Shown: positions 8,013-17,681 of the stretch, piece by piece
Layout of the letters: each line of letters starts with the position of its first letter
Position numbering within the stretch: the first letter of the stretch is position 1
Source of the DNA: Pigmentibacter ruber
GTDB lineage: Bacteria > Bdellovibrionota_B > Oligoflexia > Silvanigrellales > Silvanigrellaceae
Reading direction: 5' to 3'
DNA length: 64,000 nucleotides
Assembly (NCBI RefSeq): GCF_009792895.1
Contig: NZ_WSSC01000001.1
Location: 1,364,001-1,428,000, forward strand
Made by a program: the position numbers and the translations under genes
The notes under the pieces: generated by a model
Databases searched by the model: none
Told to the model about the DNA's origin: nothing
What the model saw: the letters and a program-made list of their open reading frames with translations, nothing else

Positions 8013-10241
8013 TTAGTTTTTATTATTATTACTTGTTAGTCGAATGCTATCTATCAATATATTTGCTGCTTCACGCAATTGAATATCATTTTTTCTAATA
8101 ACTTTAGGCGAAAATTCAAAATTATCTTCATCTTCGGCAATAGATTCATTACTAGCAGAAGAGCTTTTCTTATTTTTACCGGTATTTTCACTATTATTGG
8201 CTATTTTATCAAGACTACTATTTTCTTTGCTAGCATTTTCTTTATTATTAGCATTTTTTTCTTTGCTAGCATTTTCTTTATTATTAACAATTTTCTCTTT
8301 ACTTTGTTTTGTTTGTGCTCCCTTCGCTAAAGTAGTTTTACTTTCTTTTAAAGATACTAGAGTATTTTTTTCTTTTTTAGCCTTTTCAATAGCTTCATTT
8401 ATTTTTTTGAATTCGTCAGATTTTTCAATTCTTTCTTTACTTAATTTTTGTAAATTGACTATCAAACTTGATAAATCTTTTTCAGGTTTAAAATCTCTTG
8501 AAGCTTTTATAATTGTATAAGGTAAAGCATAATCATTTTCTTTTTCACCAATTTCTGTAGCTTCAATAATATCTGGAATTACTATATCTGATAAAATACC
8601 TTTTTCTTGATTGCTTTTCCCGCTTGGTCTGAAAAATTTTGCTATAGTTACATGAATAGCACCATCGGTAACTCTTCCACCGGTACCTGGGACTTCAATA
8701 ACTGTTTGCACTGTTCCTTTACCAAAAGTTCTGCTATTACCCATAATTATACCGCGACCGTAGTCTTGTACAGCACCAGAAACAATTTCTGAAGCAGATG
8801 CTGTATATTTACTAACAAGAATTCCTAATGGACCCAAATATGGATCTTCTTTTAATTCTCCACCTAAAAGTATCCTTACATTTTTATCTTTATCTTCTAC
8901 TTGTGTTACTATTGGGTTCTTAATAAATAAACTGACAATTTTTTGTGTTTCATTTAAATCACCCCCACCGTTTCTTCTTAAATCAAGGACAATACCATCG
9001 ACTTTTAATTGCTTTAATTTTTTAATTTCTCTGTACATATCGTTATAAGAGCTGCGACACGTAGATGGACTATCTTGACAACCCTTATAATCTATATAAA
9101 AACTTGGTAAATTTAAAATACCAATTTTCTTATTATTAATTGTCATGACATCGCTTTTTGCTTCGTTATCTTTAATTTGAACAACAGCTCTTTTTAAAGC
9201 TATGGTAAATCGGCTGATTTTACCATCTATTTCTTTTCTAAGAATAACTAACTTTACAGTTGTACCTTCTTTTCCACGAATTAATTGTACTACTTTACTT
9301 AAATCCATTTCAATGACATCTTGTATTCCTGAATTATCTCCAGAATCAACAGCAACTATTTTATCATTCTTTTTCAGTCTTCCATCTTTTGCAGCTGCAC
9401 CACCTGGCACTACAGAATCGATTACTGTATAACCATCAACTGATTTTAATGTAGCCCCAATCCCCACAAATTTTAAACTAAAGTCAGCTTGAAATTGCGC
9501 ATTATCAATTGGAGTGAGAAAACTTGAATGCGGATCCAAGGAAAAAGCAAAAGAATTTAAAAATAAAGAAAATCTTTCATCTGATGACTTTGAATCAATA
9601 TCTTTTTTAATTAGATCGTAACGTTTAATTAAACGGGTACGAATTTTTTCTAAATCATCTGAATCTTTCATATTCAATATAATAAACTTAATTGTTTTGC
9701 GCCATCGTTCCTTTAATTCATCAGTTGATTTTGCCCATTCAATTTTTTTTCTGTCAGTTTCAATATATTCATCTTTAGTGAAATCTTGATTTTGTTTTAA
9801 TGCTTCCTTAGCTAATATGGTTGCTTCAGTTATTCTTTTGCGATATCTTTCGTAAATTCCGTTCTCACCAGTTATCAAACGGCAATCATAATTATTAATA
9901 TTTTTAAATAAGTCAGGTTGTTGTTTTTGAAATTCGTTAATGTCATCTTGGGTAAAGTACAATTTTCCAGGATCTAAAAGTTTTATAAATGTATCAAATG
10001 TTCTTTTTGCTAATTCAGGTTCAAAGGTTCTAAAAACATAATGATTTTTTAAAAAATCTTTCATTCTTTCGGATAAAGTAGCACAGCCTAAATAAGCTGC
10101 AACAATTTTAGGATTCTTTTTATTACTTTCTTCTGAATTTGCATTTTGAAAAGTTGGAATAATTTTAAAATATTGTCCAATAGGGACAGTTATTGTCACA
10201 GCTGCAATAGTTAAAAATACTCGCGTTTTATTAAAAATCAT
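8013..10241 (-). CDS. C-terminal processing (tail-specific) protease, S41A, Prc/CtpA1-like
   Basis: 742 residues, membrane-anchored or secreted periplasmic endoprotease that trims C termini of envelope proteins. An uncleaved-type hydrophobic N terminus (about 8-26) is followed by a Prc-type N-terminal domain, a PDZ domain (about 235-330) and the S41 core. The Ser-Lys dyad is present in the TASASEI segment (Ser about 481) and FGKGTVQ (Lys about 507). After the core comes a Lys/Asn/Glu-rich low-complexity region with 12-residue repeats and then a conserved-looking C-terminal helix. It starts 10 bases after the DUF503-like gene, so they form an operon. Confidence 0.92.
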   Translation of the reverse strand: MIFNKTRVFLTIAAVTITVPIGQYFKIIPTFQNANSEESNKKNPKIVAAYLGCATLSERMKDFLKNHYVFRTFEPELAKRTFDTFIKLLDPGKLYFTQDDINEFQKQQPDLFKNINNYDCRLITGENGIYERYRKRITEATILAKEALKQNQDFTKDEYIETDRKKIEWAKSTDELKERWRKTIKFIILNMKDSDDLEKIRTRLIKRYDLIKKDIDSKSSDERFSLFLNSFAFSLDPHSSFLTPIDNAQFQADFSLKFVGIGATLKSVDGYTVIDSVVPGGAAAKDGRLKKNDKIVAVDSGDNSGIQDVIEMDLSKVVQLIRGKEGTTVKLVILRKEIDGKISRFTIALKRAVVQIKDNEAKSDVMTINNKKIGILNLPSFYIDYKGCQDSPSTCRSSYNDMYREIKKLKQLKVDGIVLDLRRNGGGDLNETQKIVSLFIKNPIVTQVEDKDKNVRILLGGELKEDPYLGPLGILVSKYTASASEIVSGAVQDYGRGIIMGNSRTFGKGTVQTVIEVPGTGGRVTDGAIHVTIAKFFRPSGKSNQEKGILSDIVIPDIIEATEIGEKENDYALPYTIIKASRDFKPEKDLSSLIVNLQKLSKERIEKSDEFKKINEAIEKAKKEKNTLVSLKESKTTLAKGAQTKQSKEKIVNNKENASKEKNANNKENASKENSSLDKIANNSENTGKNKKSSSASNESIAEDEDNFEFSPKVIRKNDIQLREAANILIDSIRLTSNNNKN
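8225..8286. repeat. 36-bp tandem repeat inside the protease gene
   Basis: Two copies of a 36-base unit: the identical cores at 8225-8250 and 8261-8286 start 36 bases apart. They encode the 12-residue motif KENASKEKNANN and its neighbours in the linker of the C-terminal processing protease; flanking units are degenerate. A repeat of this kind can change copy number by slippage without breaking the frame. Confidence 0.8.
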
Positions 10242-10251
10242 TGAAACATTC

Positions 10252-10731
10252 TCACTTTCGGGTTGGAATTCTTAAATTCCTTCTTGAAAACCTTGATGGA
10301 ATAGAAGACAATTCATCGTCCTTGTCTGTATATACAATAGTTTTTTCTTGTACACGAAATGACCTAGTAATATTTGCACTACTATTTTTAAACTCGCTCA
10401 AATTTTTCTCACTATAAGCTAAACTGTCATTTGTCTCAACAAATTTACCATTAAACCAATAAAATATTTGACCTTGTTCAAATCGGATTCTTGCCTCGCC
10501 TGCTGCTTCTACTTTTTCATGAATTTCATCAAGGCGAGATTTTATTCGTTCATAATTATCATCAAATAAAGCTACTGCAAGAGAAGTTTCTTTTTCATCT
10601 GCTCGAACTGTTATTCTGTGGTTAAATTTTTGCTTTAATTTTTCACGCAGAGAGCGTAAAACCCTATCACGATCATTGACCATTATTTCGGGATCTAGAT
10701 CTAAAACGATATAAAGAGAGGCTAAGTACAT
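10252..10731 (-). CDS. DUF503 (YlxP-like) protein
   Basis: From ATG 10731 the product is 159 residues. The first about 90 residues resemble the DUF503/YlxP fold: a beta strand (YLASLYIVLDL), a basic helix with VLRSLREKLKQKFN, a strand and a second long helix. I chose ATG 10731 because GGGTG lies six bases upstream and the domain starts there. The frame is open upstream to 10914, and that extension ends in a hydrophobic stretch with a lipobox-like ISGC just before the Met, so a lipoprotein form cannot be fully excluded. A 65-residue polar tail follows the domain. Likely cotranscribed with the protease. Function of the family is unknown. Confidence 0.6.
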   Translation of the reverse strand: MYLASLYIVLDLDPEIMVNDRDRVLRSLREKLKQKFNHRITVRADEKETSLAVALFDDNYERIKSRLDEIHEKVEAAGEARIRFEQGQIFYWFNGKFVETNDSLAYSEKNLSEFKNSSANITRSFRVQEKTIVYTDKDDELSSIPSRFSRRNLRIPTRK

Positions 10732-10846
10732 GGTGCACCCTGAAATTCCAAGGGTTGAGAAAAAAAGAGCACAAAATAAGGTCCCAACAACAAACAGACG
10801 TTGGAAGGCACAATTTTTAAGTTGCTCTGAGTTGTTCTTCCCTATT

Positions 10847-11524
10847 ATGCCATACGGACAAATTTTTTCCAACCATTCAAATTGGCCGACATTAGAACAA
10901 CTTAACCTTTTCAAACCTCAAAAAACAAAAACTTGGACGGGATTTGAATTAAAATTTATCCTGCAAAAAGGTAAAAGATGTATAGAAGGCTTCAATAGCC
11001 TTTATGAGCCGAGAATTTTTCTTCAAGGAGAAATAAGAACTAGATATGAAAATTGGCACGATTTTTATAATGCACTCATTTGGTATACTTTTCCAAAAAT
11101 TAAAGCCACTTTAAATATGCGGCAATTCCTTGCATTTGATGAAAATGCTGAATTTCCTTGGAAAAATCCACCAAAATCAAGGACAAGAGAACAAGATTTT
11201 CTTACGATATTTGATGAAGGTGGCTGTTTACTTGCAAATTTAAATGGATTAAAAATCCCATTTTTATTTGGACACGCAGTTTATGAGAGAATGACTTTAG
11301 GAGAAAATGATATTTCAATGAGTTGTTTTGAACTTGACTGCGACATTAGTTTTATAAATAATTCCTTGATAAATCAAATTAAATATTTAGATGAAATAGG
11401 CAGTCAAATTCTTTCTTCAAGAGATACTTACAGTAAAGGATGTCCCTTTTATCCTTTAAAAATAGAGGTTGCCTTGAGTTATTTGGAAAATTCAAAAAAA
11501 TTATTTAACAATTTAAGTACTTGA
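10847..11524 (+). CDS. DUF3025 family protein
   Basis: About 225 residues from ATG 10847. It has the conserved DUF3025 blocks: YEPRIFLQGEIRTRYENWHD, FNALIWYTFPKIKATLN-like sequence, an R-x-R-x-x-D/FDEGG segment and the FGHAVYE motif. No signal peptide, function unknown. The frame is open further upstream to an ATG at 10730, but that start would overlap the divergent gene; neither has a good ribosome binding site, so the start is uncertain. The 3' end overlaps the convergent effector-binding gene by 12 bases. Confidence 0.75.
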   Translation: MPYGQIFSNHSNWPTLEQLNLFKPQKTKTWTGFELKFILQKGKRCIEGFNSLYEPRIFLQGEIRTRYENWHDFYNALIWYTFPKIKATLNMRQFLAFDENAEFPWKNPPKSRTREQDFLTIFDEGGCLLANLNGLKIPFLFGHAVYERMTLGENDISMSCFELDCDISFINNSLINQIKYLDEIGSQILSSRDTYSKGCPFYPLKIEVALSYLENSKKLFNNLST

Positions 11525-12010
11525 TTTTCCAATATAAATATCCACTTGAGCATTTTCAGGATCGCTTGCTCTTGAATCATACAGTTCAAAATCCGCAACA
11601 AAGTTTCTCTTTCCGTTAAACTCAGCAGGTTGCATGCTCCAAATTTTTTGCCAAACATTTATAACGATATCTGGCATTTTTCCTTTTGCTGACGTAAATT
11701 TTAGATAGTTGCTTTTTGGAATTGTTATTGTTTTAAAAGAACTAGTATCCTGATTAGCAAATGAGGAAACCTCTTCCCCAAGAAAATGGGTGTACTCGCC
11801 ATTTTCATTACTTTCATACTCAGTATAAACTGCATAGGTAACAAAAGGTTTTATTCTATGCTGAATTTTCTCGAACATCTTTTCGCCAAAATATCTATTG
11901 AAATTTCCTGGTATTTTCCCTAAGTTTTGGGTAAATTCGCTTTTATTATTTGTTCTAACAAAAATTCCAACAAGGTTTATTTCTTCTAAAGTAGTATCAA
12001 CTATTTGCAT
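11513..12010 (-). CDS. GyrI-like effector-binding domain protein
   Basis: 165 residues forming a single effector-binding domain of the AraC/GyrI type: the NLVGIFVRTNN opening strand, a central YAVYTEYESNENGEY stretch, the IPKSNYLKFTSAKG strand and a final WSMQP-to-VDIYIG half. There is no DNA-binding domain attached. Stand-alone members bind small hydrophobic ligands or, like GyrI, bind proteins. Monocistronic, convergent with the DUF3025 gene with a 12-base overlap. Confidence 0.7.
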   Translation of the reverse strand: MQIVDTTLEEINLVGIFVRTNNKSEFTQNLGKIPGNFNRYFGEKMFEKIQHRIKPFVTYAVYTEYESNENGEYTHFLGEEVSSFANQDTSSFKTITIPKSNYLKFTSAKGKMPDIVINVWQKIWSMQPAEFNGKRNFVADFELYDSRASDPENAQVDIYIGKSST

Positions 12011-12227
12011 TTTTTTGCTCTTTTCTATTGAAGTTTTTATCAGAAAAATTTTTCTGATTCCATGGATATATTAATTAAAATAAATTAAAGCAAGGGTATT
12101 TAGAATTTGCAAAAAACACACCTTATTTAACCCAAATTCATTCCCTAAAAGAAACAAAGATATTTTCTAAATAAAATATAGTATAATTAAAATAAAGCGA
12201 AGACTTGAACTATAAAACAGGTGAATT

Positions 12228-12533
12228 ATGAGCAAATGCCCTTACACTTATTTTAGAAATTTTTTTCAAAAAAAATCGTCAGATAATAAAGCATCAAATT
12301 TAAGAGTCTTAGTGCAAAGAAACAATCAAAATGTTGTGGATGTTTCATTGCCAGCGCATAGTGCACGCTGGCTCATAGAACTCATTCCTGATGATGTTAT
12401 TGCTAAAATATATGCTGAAGGAATTCCTTTAAAAGAAATTCAAGATAATTTAGCTAAGCAAGAAATTCTTTACGCAACAGATATTTTTAAACTTGAAGAA
12501 CAAGATAGAAAAATTATAGTTTGGCTCCAATAA
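12228..12533 (+). CDS. Small protein of unknown function (YvlB/DUF2089-like segment)
   Basis: 101 residues, no signal peptide. Residues about 25-98 read as a strand (LRVLVQR), an amphipathic helix starting SLPAHSARWLIELIPD, a second helix and a final strand ending in IVWLQ. This resembles the small ligand- or protein-binding segment seen at the N terminus of YvlB-like proteins and in DUF2089 proteins, but the match is by eye. A weak AGGTG site precedes ATG 12228. Convergent with the multicopper oxidase. Confidence 0.55.
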   Translation: MSKCPYTYFRNFFQKKSSDNKASNLRVLVQRNNQNVVDVSLPAHSARWLIELIPDDVIAKIYAEGIPLKEIQDNLAKQEILYATDIFKLEEQDRKIIVWLQ

Positions 12534-12547
12534 AAGTTTTATCACTT

Positions 12548-14086
12548 TTATTCTTCCACATCAAAACCGATCATCATTCCTGCTGATAGATGTTCTGCAA
12601 TATGACAATGTGACATCCATTTTCCAGGATTTGATGCCTCTAATAAAATTTCAACTGTTTCACCTGTTTTTACTAAAGCAGTGTCTTTCCATGTAAAGTT
12701 AGTTGTTTTGACCCCATTGCGGGTTGCAATAAGAAATCTTTGTCCATGGAAATGAATAGGATGTTGCATAGGATGACTTGATTTTGGATCATTGAATATT
12801 TTAATTTTATAATAATTTCCTTTTTTAAATTTCCATAATATATCCATGTTCATTTTCTTTGTATCGAGATCTTCAATTTGCCATGTTACTTCTTTAGAAG
12901 TCATCATGGAATTCATTTCTGGCATGGTATCTTCCCATTCAATTTCTGGAGGGTTTTCTTCAGCATGACTCATATCCATTTTGACTGTTAAAGCTATATT
13001 TTTATCTACTTTTTTGTCTAAAAATGGCCTTACTTTATCTATCTCTTTAATAACTTCAAAATCTTCAATTAAGTTTCCAAATTCTTTTGTGTAATCTTTT
13101 TGTGATTTAGTTTTTAGAACTTTTATAGTTCCTAGTTTCAAATTTTTTTGTTGATGTATACTTTCAATATTGTAAGTTCCTTCTTTTTCAAACAACACAT
13201 CAATAGTATAACGTTCTGAAGGAGCAATAGTAACACTATCAACCCAAGTTTGTTTCTCAAAATTACTAGCATCACCAGCAATAAGTTTCATTTTTACATT
13301 TGGTATTTTAAATTGAAATGTCCTTGTATTAGCTGTATTAGTTAGATATAATCTAACTACATCTCCTTTATTTACTTGTGTAACATAATTTGGTATTCCA
13401 TTAATTAACATTACATTCCCAAATCGTCCCATAGCTGCGTAATTTGCGAAATCTTTAAAATAAGGTTTTGCATCTTTGCTAAGTAAAATATCATCAAGTA
13501 CCAAAGAAATTTGCTTGTTAAATGGTTCTTCTTTTAAAGCATCTTTTACTAAGTAATTTCCATAAAGACCCATATCTTGTGAGTAATCTTCACGAACATG
13601 TGGATGGTACCAATAAACTCCTGAATCAGGAAAAAATAATTCATAATCAAATGATTCTCCTGGTTTCACAGGAGCTTTTTGGCCAATACCAACAGCTCCA
13701 TCGTAACGATAATCCAAACGTAATCCATGTGAGTGTAATGTTTGATCGGTATCTGTTTGATTTACAAATTTAAGCTTAATTTTTGCATTTTTAGGAACTA
13801 CTATTAATGGCCCTGGAATAGTTCCATTATAGGCATATCTTTTAATTATTTTGTTCCCAATTTTTTGCTTTACAATAGCTGCAGTTAAGGTAAAACTATC
13901 ACCATCTTTTAATTTAATAATTTGAGATTTTTTTACAAAATTTAAATTTTTTATTGATTCGCTAAATCTTTCTTCTGAACTAGTAGCGTGTTTGTTGTGG
14001 GAATTATGCCCCATTTCAGAAGCATATAGATTGAAACTAGAAAAAAGCACGAAAGAACCAAGTGTTAAAGAAACTAATGTATTCAT
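12548..14086 (-). CDS. Multicopper oxidase (periplasmic)
   Basis: 512 residues with a signal peptide ending around LYAS. Three cupredoxin domains. Copper sites are complete: H118-S-H120-G and W-Y-H161-P-H163 in the first domain, HPIHFHG in the third, and the HCHIAEH segment (C494) with an axial Met about M504. Such enzymes oxidise Cu(I), Fe(II) or phenolics while reducing O2 to water. A Met- and acid-rich segment (about 385-400, including MPEMNSMM) is like the substrate Cu(I) binding regions of CueO/CopA-type oxidases, so copper tolerance is the best guess. No copper exporter or regulator is adjacent. Confidence 0.92.
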   Translation of the reverse strand: MNTLVSLTLGSFVLFSSFNLYASEMGHNSHNKHATSSEERFSESIKNLNFVKKSQIIKLKDGDSFTLTAAIVKQKIGNKIIKRYAYNGTIPGPLIVVPKNAKIKLKFVNQTDTDQTLHSHGLRLDYRYDGAVGIGQKAPVKPGESFDYELFFPDSGVYWYHPHVREDYSQDMGLYGNYLVKDALKEEPFNKQISLVLDDILLSKDAKPYFKDFANYAAMGRFGNVMLINGIPNYVTQVNKGDVVRLYLTNTANTRTFQFKIPNVKMKLIAGDASNFEKQTWVDSVTIAPSERYTIDVLFEKEGTYNIESIHQQKNLKLGTIKVLKTKSQKDYTKEFGNLIEDFEVIKEIDKVRPFLDKKVDKNIALTVKMDMSHAEENPPEIEWEDTMPEMNSMMTSKEVTWQIEDLDTKKMNMDILWKFKKGNYYKIKIFNDPKSSHPMQHPIHFHGQRFLIATRNGVKTTNFTWKDTALVKTGETVEILLEASNPGKWMSHCHIAEHLSAGMMIGFDVEE

Positions 14087-14106
14087 TTTTTTAATAACCT
14101 TTTTAA

Positions 14107-14892
14107 TTAATTAGGGATTGAATTTGTTATATACCCACCATCTACAAAGACACACTCACCAGTGATATAAGATGAAGCACTTGATGCAAATAAAAATAAA
14201 ACTCCATTTAATTCATCAAAATTACCCTTTCTTCCTAAAGGAATTGTTCTTTCAAGAAATTCTTGTCCCTGTTGTGTTTGAATAAAATGTCTATTCATAT
14301 CTGTTTCAAAGAAACCTGGAGCGATTGAATTTACTCGTATATTATATTTAGCAAATTCTACTGCATATTTTTTTGTTAAAGAAACAACAGCTGATTTTGC
14401 AATTCCATAAAAAGGGTTGCCAATTCTTGTTCTATTTGCAACTGTAGATGAAATATTTATTATGCTTCCTTTTATACTATTTAATTGCATATTCTTTGCA
14501 ACAATATTTGAAAGATACCACATACTTTTTAAATTAATATCAAAAATATCATCCCAATCAGAAATTTCTAAATCAAAAACATTCTTTTTTATTTTAGGAG
14601 AATAACCTGCGTTATTTATTAGTACATCTATCCCATTTATTTTATCAAGTAAATTAATAATTGTTTTTTGTAATAAATCAAAATTTGTTATATCTAGAAC
14701 CAAATATTCTATGTTTGGATTTATTTTTTGCAAATTTGTAACTATATATTGAAGATTTTCTTTCCTTCTCGCTAATAAAAATAGATGTGCACCAGCTTTA
14801 GCAAGCACTTCCGCATAATGTGCCCCTAAACCAGAAGAAGCTCCAGTAATTAATATTTTTTTATTTTTTACTGAAAATAGTTCGTTTTGCAT
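14107..14892 (-). CDS. SDR oxidoreductase (FabG-like)
   Basis: 261 residues, classical SDR. TGASSGLG at 16-23, NNAG near 90, Ser in NISSTVA, YGIAK active site (YxxxK) and the NSIAPG and VDGGY segments. The start codon overlaps the thioesterase stop by one base (TAATG), so the two are coupled. The thioesterase neighbour suggests an acyl-CoA or hydroxyacyl substrate. It is not in a fatty-acid synthesis cluster, so a role as housekeeping FabG is not supported. Confidence 0.85.
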   Translation of the reverse strand: MQNELFSVKNKKILITGASSGLGAHYAEVLAKAGAHLFLLARRKENLQYIVTNLQKINPNIEYLVLDITNFDLLQKTIINLLDKINGIDVLINNAGYSPKIKKNVFDLEISDWDDIFDINLKSMWYLSNIVAKNMQLNSIKGSIINISSTVANRTRIGNPFYGIAKSAVVSLTKKYAVEFAKYNIRVNSIAPGFFETDMNRHFIQTQQGQEFLERTIPLGRKGNFDELNGVLFLFASSASSYITGECVFVDGGYITNSIPN

Positions 14893-15332
14893 TAGTTACT
14901 CATTTCATCAATAAAATGAATTCCTAAAGCTTGTAACCATTCTTTTGGTTGTTCAATTATTTTTCTTCTTTCAAGGTCAAAAAATGCCATGGTAAAATCG
15001 GCTTCAGTACAGATAGTATTTTCTGAATTTCGAATGAAATGTTTAATTTTAATAATTTTTTTTGAAACTTCAGTGCAAAAAGTTTCAATAATAATTTTTT
15101 CTCTTAGTTTAAGTTCCTTTAAGAACTTTATACTTGTATCTAAAATAATTGGCCCTTTTTTTTCATTCTGTATTTTTTTAAGTCCATATCCATTTTCTGA
15201 AATGAATTCCCAACGTGCTTCTTCAAAAAGCTCTAAGTATACTGCATTATTAACATGTCCAAAGGTATCCAAGTGGTGTTCTTTAATTGTTAATTCATAG
15301 TAGAACTTCTGAATATTTTTTATATTACTCAT
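14892..15332 (-). CDS. Acyl-CoA thioesterase, hotdog fold (4HBT/YbgC type)
   Basis: 146 residues; hydrolyses acyl-CoA thioesters. The 4-hydroxybenzoyl-CoA thioesterase active-site block is clear: H-x-D-T-F-G-H-V-N-N-A-V-Y with the catalytic Asp, followed by the long helix starting LELFEEARWEF. The rest has the strands typical of the hotdog fold. Upstream gene of a two-gene operon with an SDR (one-base overlap). Divergent from the beta-barrel gene at 15440. Confidence 0.85.
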   Translation of the reverse strand: MSNIKNIQKFYYELTIKEHHLDTFGHVNNAVYLELFEEARWEFISENGYGLKKIQNEKKGPIILDTSIKFLKELKLREKIIIETFCTEVSKKIIKIKHFIRNSENTICTEADFTMAFFDLERRKIIEQPKEWLQALGIHFIDEMSN

Positions 15333-15439
15333 AGAACCTCTAATTTTTGCATAAAATTTATTTTCATGCTTTCAATTTTTGTTATAACACCTATTATTCA
15401 TTTGGACAATGTTCAATGATTGAAGGAATAATACATATT

Positions 15440-16039
15440 ATGAAAACACCAAAAAAGTCTTTAGTTTGCATTCTAGTAAACTTATTTCAATTTCAAGCAC
15501 ATAGCATTGAGGGATTCATTGTAGAAGCAAATCCCTTGTTACTTATCAATCAAGGAATTGGTCTGAACACAGAAATCGGTTTGAGCAAGAATATTTCTAA
15601 TGGTTTAGGTTTTGAGATTTTTCAGCAAAAAATATATGCGAAGAATACAATGAATGCTGAAAGAGATATTTATAATATTGCATATTACTTGCGATATTAT
15701 TTTTTAGGCGAAAAATTACTTGGCCCCTTTGTGCAAGGCAAAATTAATTTTACATATTCGGATATCTATCTTTACGATACTCAAGATAACTATAAATCTA
15801 CTAAGCAATATGGTTCATTTGTACTTGCTGCTGGTTATCGTTTTCTTGCTTCAAATGGATTTACAATAGCTGGTTATATAGGTGGAGGAATAAAATCTGG
15901 TACAAATTATATTGATAAAAATAACCTGCCTAATAATAAATCAAGTAATTCTGATTGGAATAAGGCAACAAATGAAATAAACAAACAAGAAAATATTTTT
16001 CAACCAGATTTAGGAATTACAGTAGGATATTATTTTTAA
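15440..16039 (+). CDS. Outer-membrane beta-barrel protein
   Basis: 199 residues from ATG 15440, which GAAGGA (15422-15427) precedes. A short signal peptide (KKSLVCILVNLFQFQAHS) is followed by alternating strands rich in aromatic residues (YYLRYYFLG, FVLAAGYRFLA, TIAGYIGGGI) and the C-terminal strand ends in a terminal Phe (GITVGYYF), the usual signal for the BAM machine. Probably an eight-stranded barrel of unknown function. Confidence 0.7.
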   Translation: MKTPKKSLVCILVNLFQFQAHSIEGFIVEANPLLLINQGIGLNTEIGLSKNISNGLGFEIFQQKIYAKNTMNAERDIYNIAYYLRYYFLGEKLLGPFVQGKINFTYSDIYLYDTQDNYKSTKQYGSFVLAAGYRFLASNGFTIAGYIGGGIKSGTNYIDKNNLPNNKSSNSDWNKATNEINKQENIFQPDLGITVGYYF

Positions 16040-16040
16040 C

Positions 16041-17681
16041 TTATCCATTAGAAAGAATTTTTTCTTTAGCCTCAGCTTCAATTTCAGCAATTCCACTATG
16101 CCCTGATAAAATCAAATCGATATTTTTTTCGGCAATTTCTTTTGGTAACATTGTTGCTTTAGAGAGTAACATAATTCCATAAGAAAAAATTGCTAATAAC
16201 AAATAGTCAAATCCCTCTGGTATAACTTTTAAACCTTGTCCAAAAGAACCAAATTTAGTGAATAAACAGAGTCCTGCTAAATAAACAAAGATCCAAAATG
16301 CATTTCGCCAAGTTGGAATATTTGCGCCTAACTCTTTTTTGTAAACTAACATTGAAAAATAAATGAAAAAACCAACTAAGACAGCAATAAACAATTTGCT
16401 TATGATTTCCCAGCCAGACCAGTAAAGCATTAAGTTACATATGAAAAATGCTATTAAACAAAATAATTTATACATTGGTAAGCGAAATGGTCTGTGCAAA
16501 TCTGGTTGTTGTTCTCTTAAAGCAACGATACAAATTGGCACTATAGCATAACCAGCAATCATAGTTGAAGAAAGAAATGCGACCATTCCCTGCCAACCTG
16601 GAAATGGTAAAAATGCTAGCATTCCCAATCCAAAATTTACCCAAATACTTGTTATTGGAATTCCTCTTTTATCAATTTTTTTAATTTGCTGAGGAATATA
16701 TCCGTTTGCACTTAGTGCATATAGCACTCTTGAACTTGAAGCTGCATAAACAATTCCTGCTCCGAGAGGGGAAATAACAGCGTCGACATAAAGCAAGTAT
16801 GCAAGCCAAGCAACACCTAAAGTGAGAGCTAAACCTGCTAACGGACCAGCATCCCCAGTAAATGAAAGATGTGACCATCCATGTTTTAATGCTTCTTCAG
16901 GAACTGCAACTAAGAAGGATGTTTGTAGAAGAATATAGAGAAGGGCACCTAGTAAAACAGAACCTATAATAGCTTTTGGTATATTTTTCTGCGGATCTTT
17001 TGTTTCAGCAGCCATCATAATTCCAATTTGGAAGCCGTTAAAGGAAAATACTATCCCAGCAACAGCCAATGCAGAAAAAATACCTTGCCAGCCGTAAGGT
17101 GCAAAACCTCCAGCTGATTCCAAAGTCAAATTAGTAGTACCTTTCGCACTTAAAAAGAAAATAAGTATGGCCAAAGCAGGTACAGCTAATTTCCAAATGC
17201 TAAAAACTTTGTTTGTATCTGACATAAATTTTACGCCTCTTGTATTTATAAAAACAAGAAGCAACATGAGAATGGTAGCTGTGATGTAACCACTAGCTGT
17301 AAGATGATGAATATTGTTCTCTACTCTTGTCAAAGAAGGAAAAAAATTTGTCATATATTGGATAGTTGCTTGGACTTCAATTGGCGTTAGTACCAAAAAA
17401 GATAACCAAGAAATCCAGCCTAAAAGAAAACCAGCTAATTTACCGTGCGTAAAAAATGGGTAGTTGGCAATTCCACCTGCAATTGGAAACAAAGTCCCTA
17501 GTTCTGCAAATGTAAGAGCAATAATGATTATAAAAAATGTAGCAATGATCCAAGATATAATTGCTGCGGGTCCTGCTAATTGGGAAGCATATAAGGAACT
17601 AAAAAGCCAACCAGAACCAACCATCGCTCCAATTGAAGCGAACATGACCCCCCCAGCACCTATTTGTCTTTTAAATTGCAT
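16041..17681 (-). CDS. APC-superfamily amino-acid permease (AspP/YveA-like)
   Basis: 546 residues with about 13-14 membrane segments and a cytoplasmic C-terminal tail of about 40 residues. The first helix has the APC signature GAMVGSGW, followed by the ELGTLFPIAGG segment. Overall length and order of segments resemble aspartate:proton symporters of the YveA/AspP branch. ATG 17681 is preceded by GGAG with a 7-base gap; the frame opens at 17699. Substrate is inferred only from family resemblance. Confidence 0.85.
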   Translation of the reverse strand: MQFKRQIGAGGVMFASIGAMVGSGWLFSSLYASQLAGPAAIISWIIATFFIIIIALTFAELGTLFPIAGGIANYPFFTHGKLAGFLLGWISWLSFLVLTPIEVQATIQYMTNFFPSLTRVENNIHHLTASGYITATILMLLLVFINTRGVKFMSDTNKVFSIWKLAVPALAILIFFLSAKGTTNLTLESAGGFAPYGWQGIFSALAVAGIVFSFNGFQIGIMMAAETKDPQKNIPKAIIGSVLLGALLYILLQTSFLVAVPEEALKHGWSHLSFTGDAGPLAGLALTLGVAWLAYLLYVDAVISPLGAGIVYAASSSRVLYALSANGYIPQQIKKIDKRGIPITSIWVNFGLGMLAFLPFPGWQGMVAFLSSTMIAGYAIVPICIVALREQQPDLHRPFRLPMYKLFCLIAFFICNLMLYWSGWEIISKLFIAVLVGFFIYFSMLVYKKELGANIPTWRNAFWIFVYLAGLCLFTKFGSFGQGLKVIPEGFDYLLLAIFSYGIMLLSKATMLPKEIAEKNIDLILSGHSGIAEIEAEAKEKILSNG

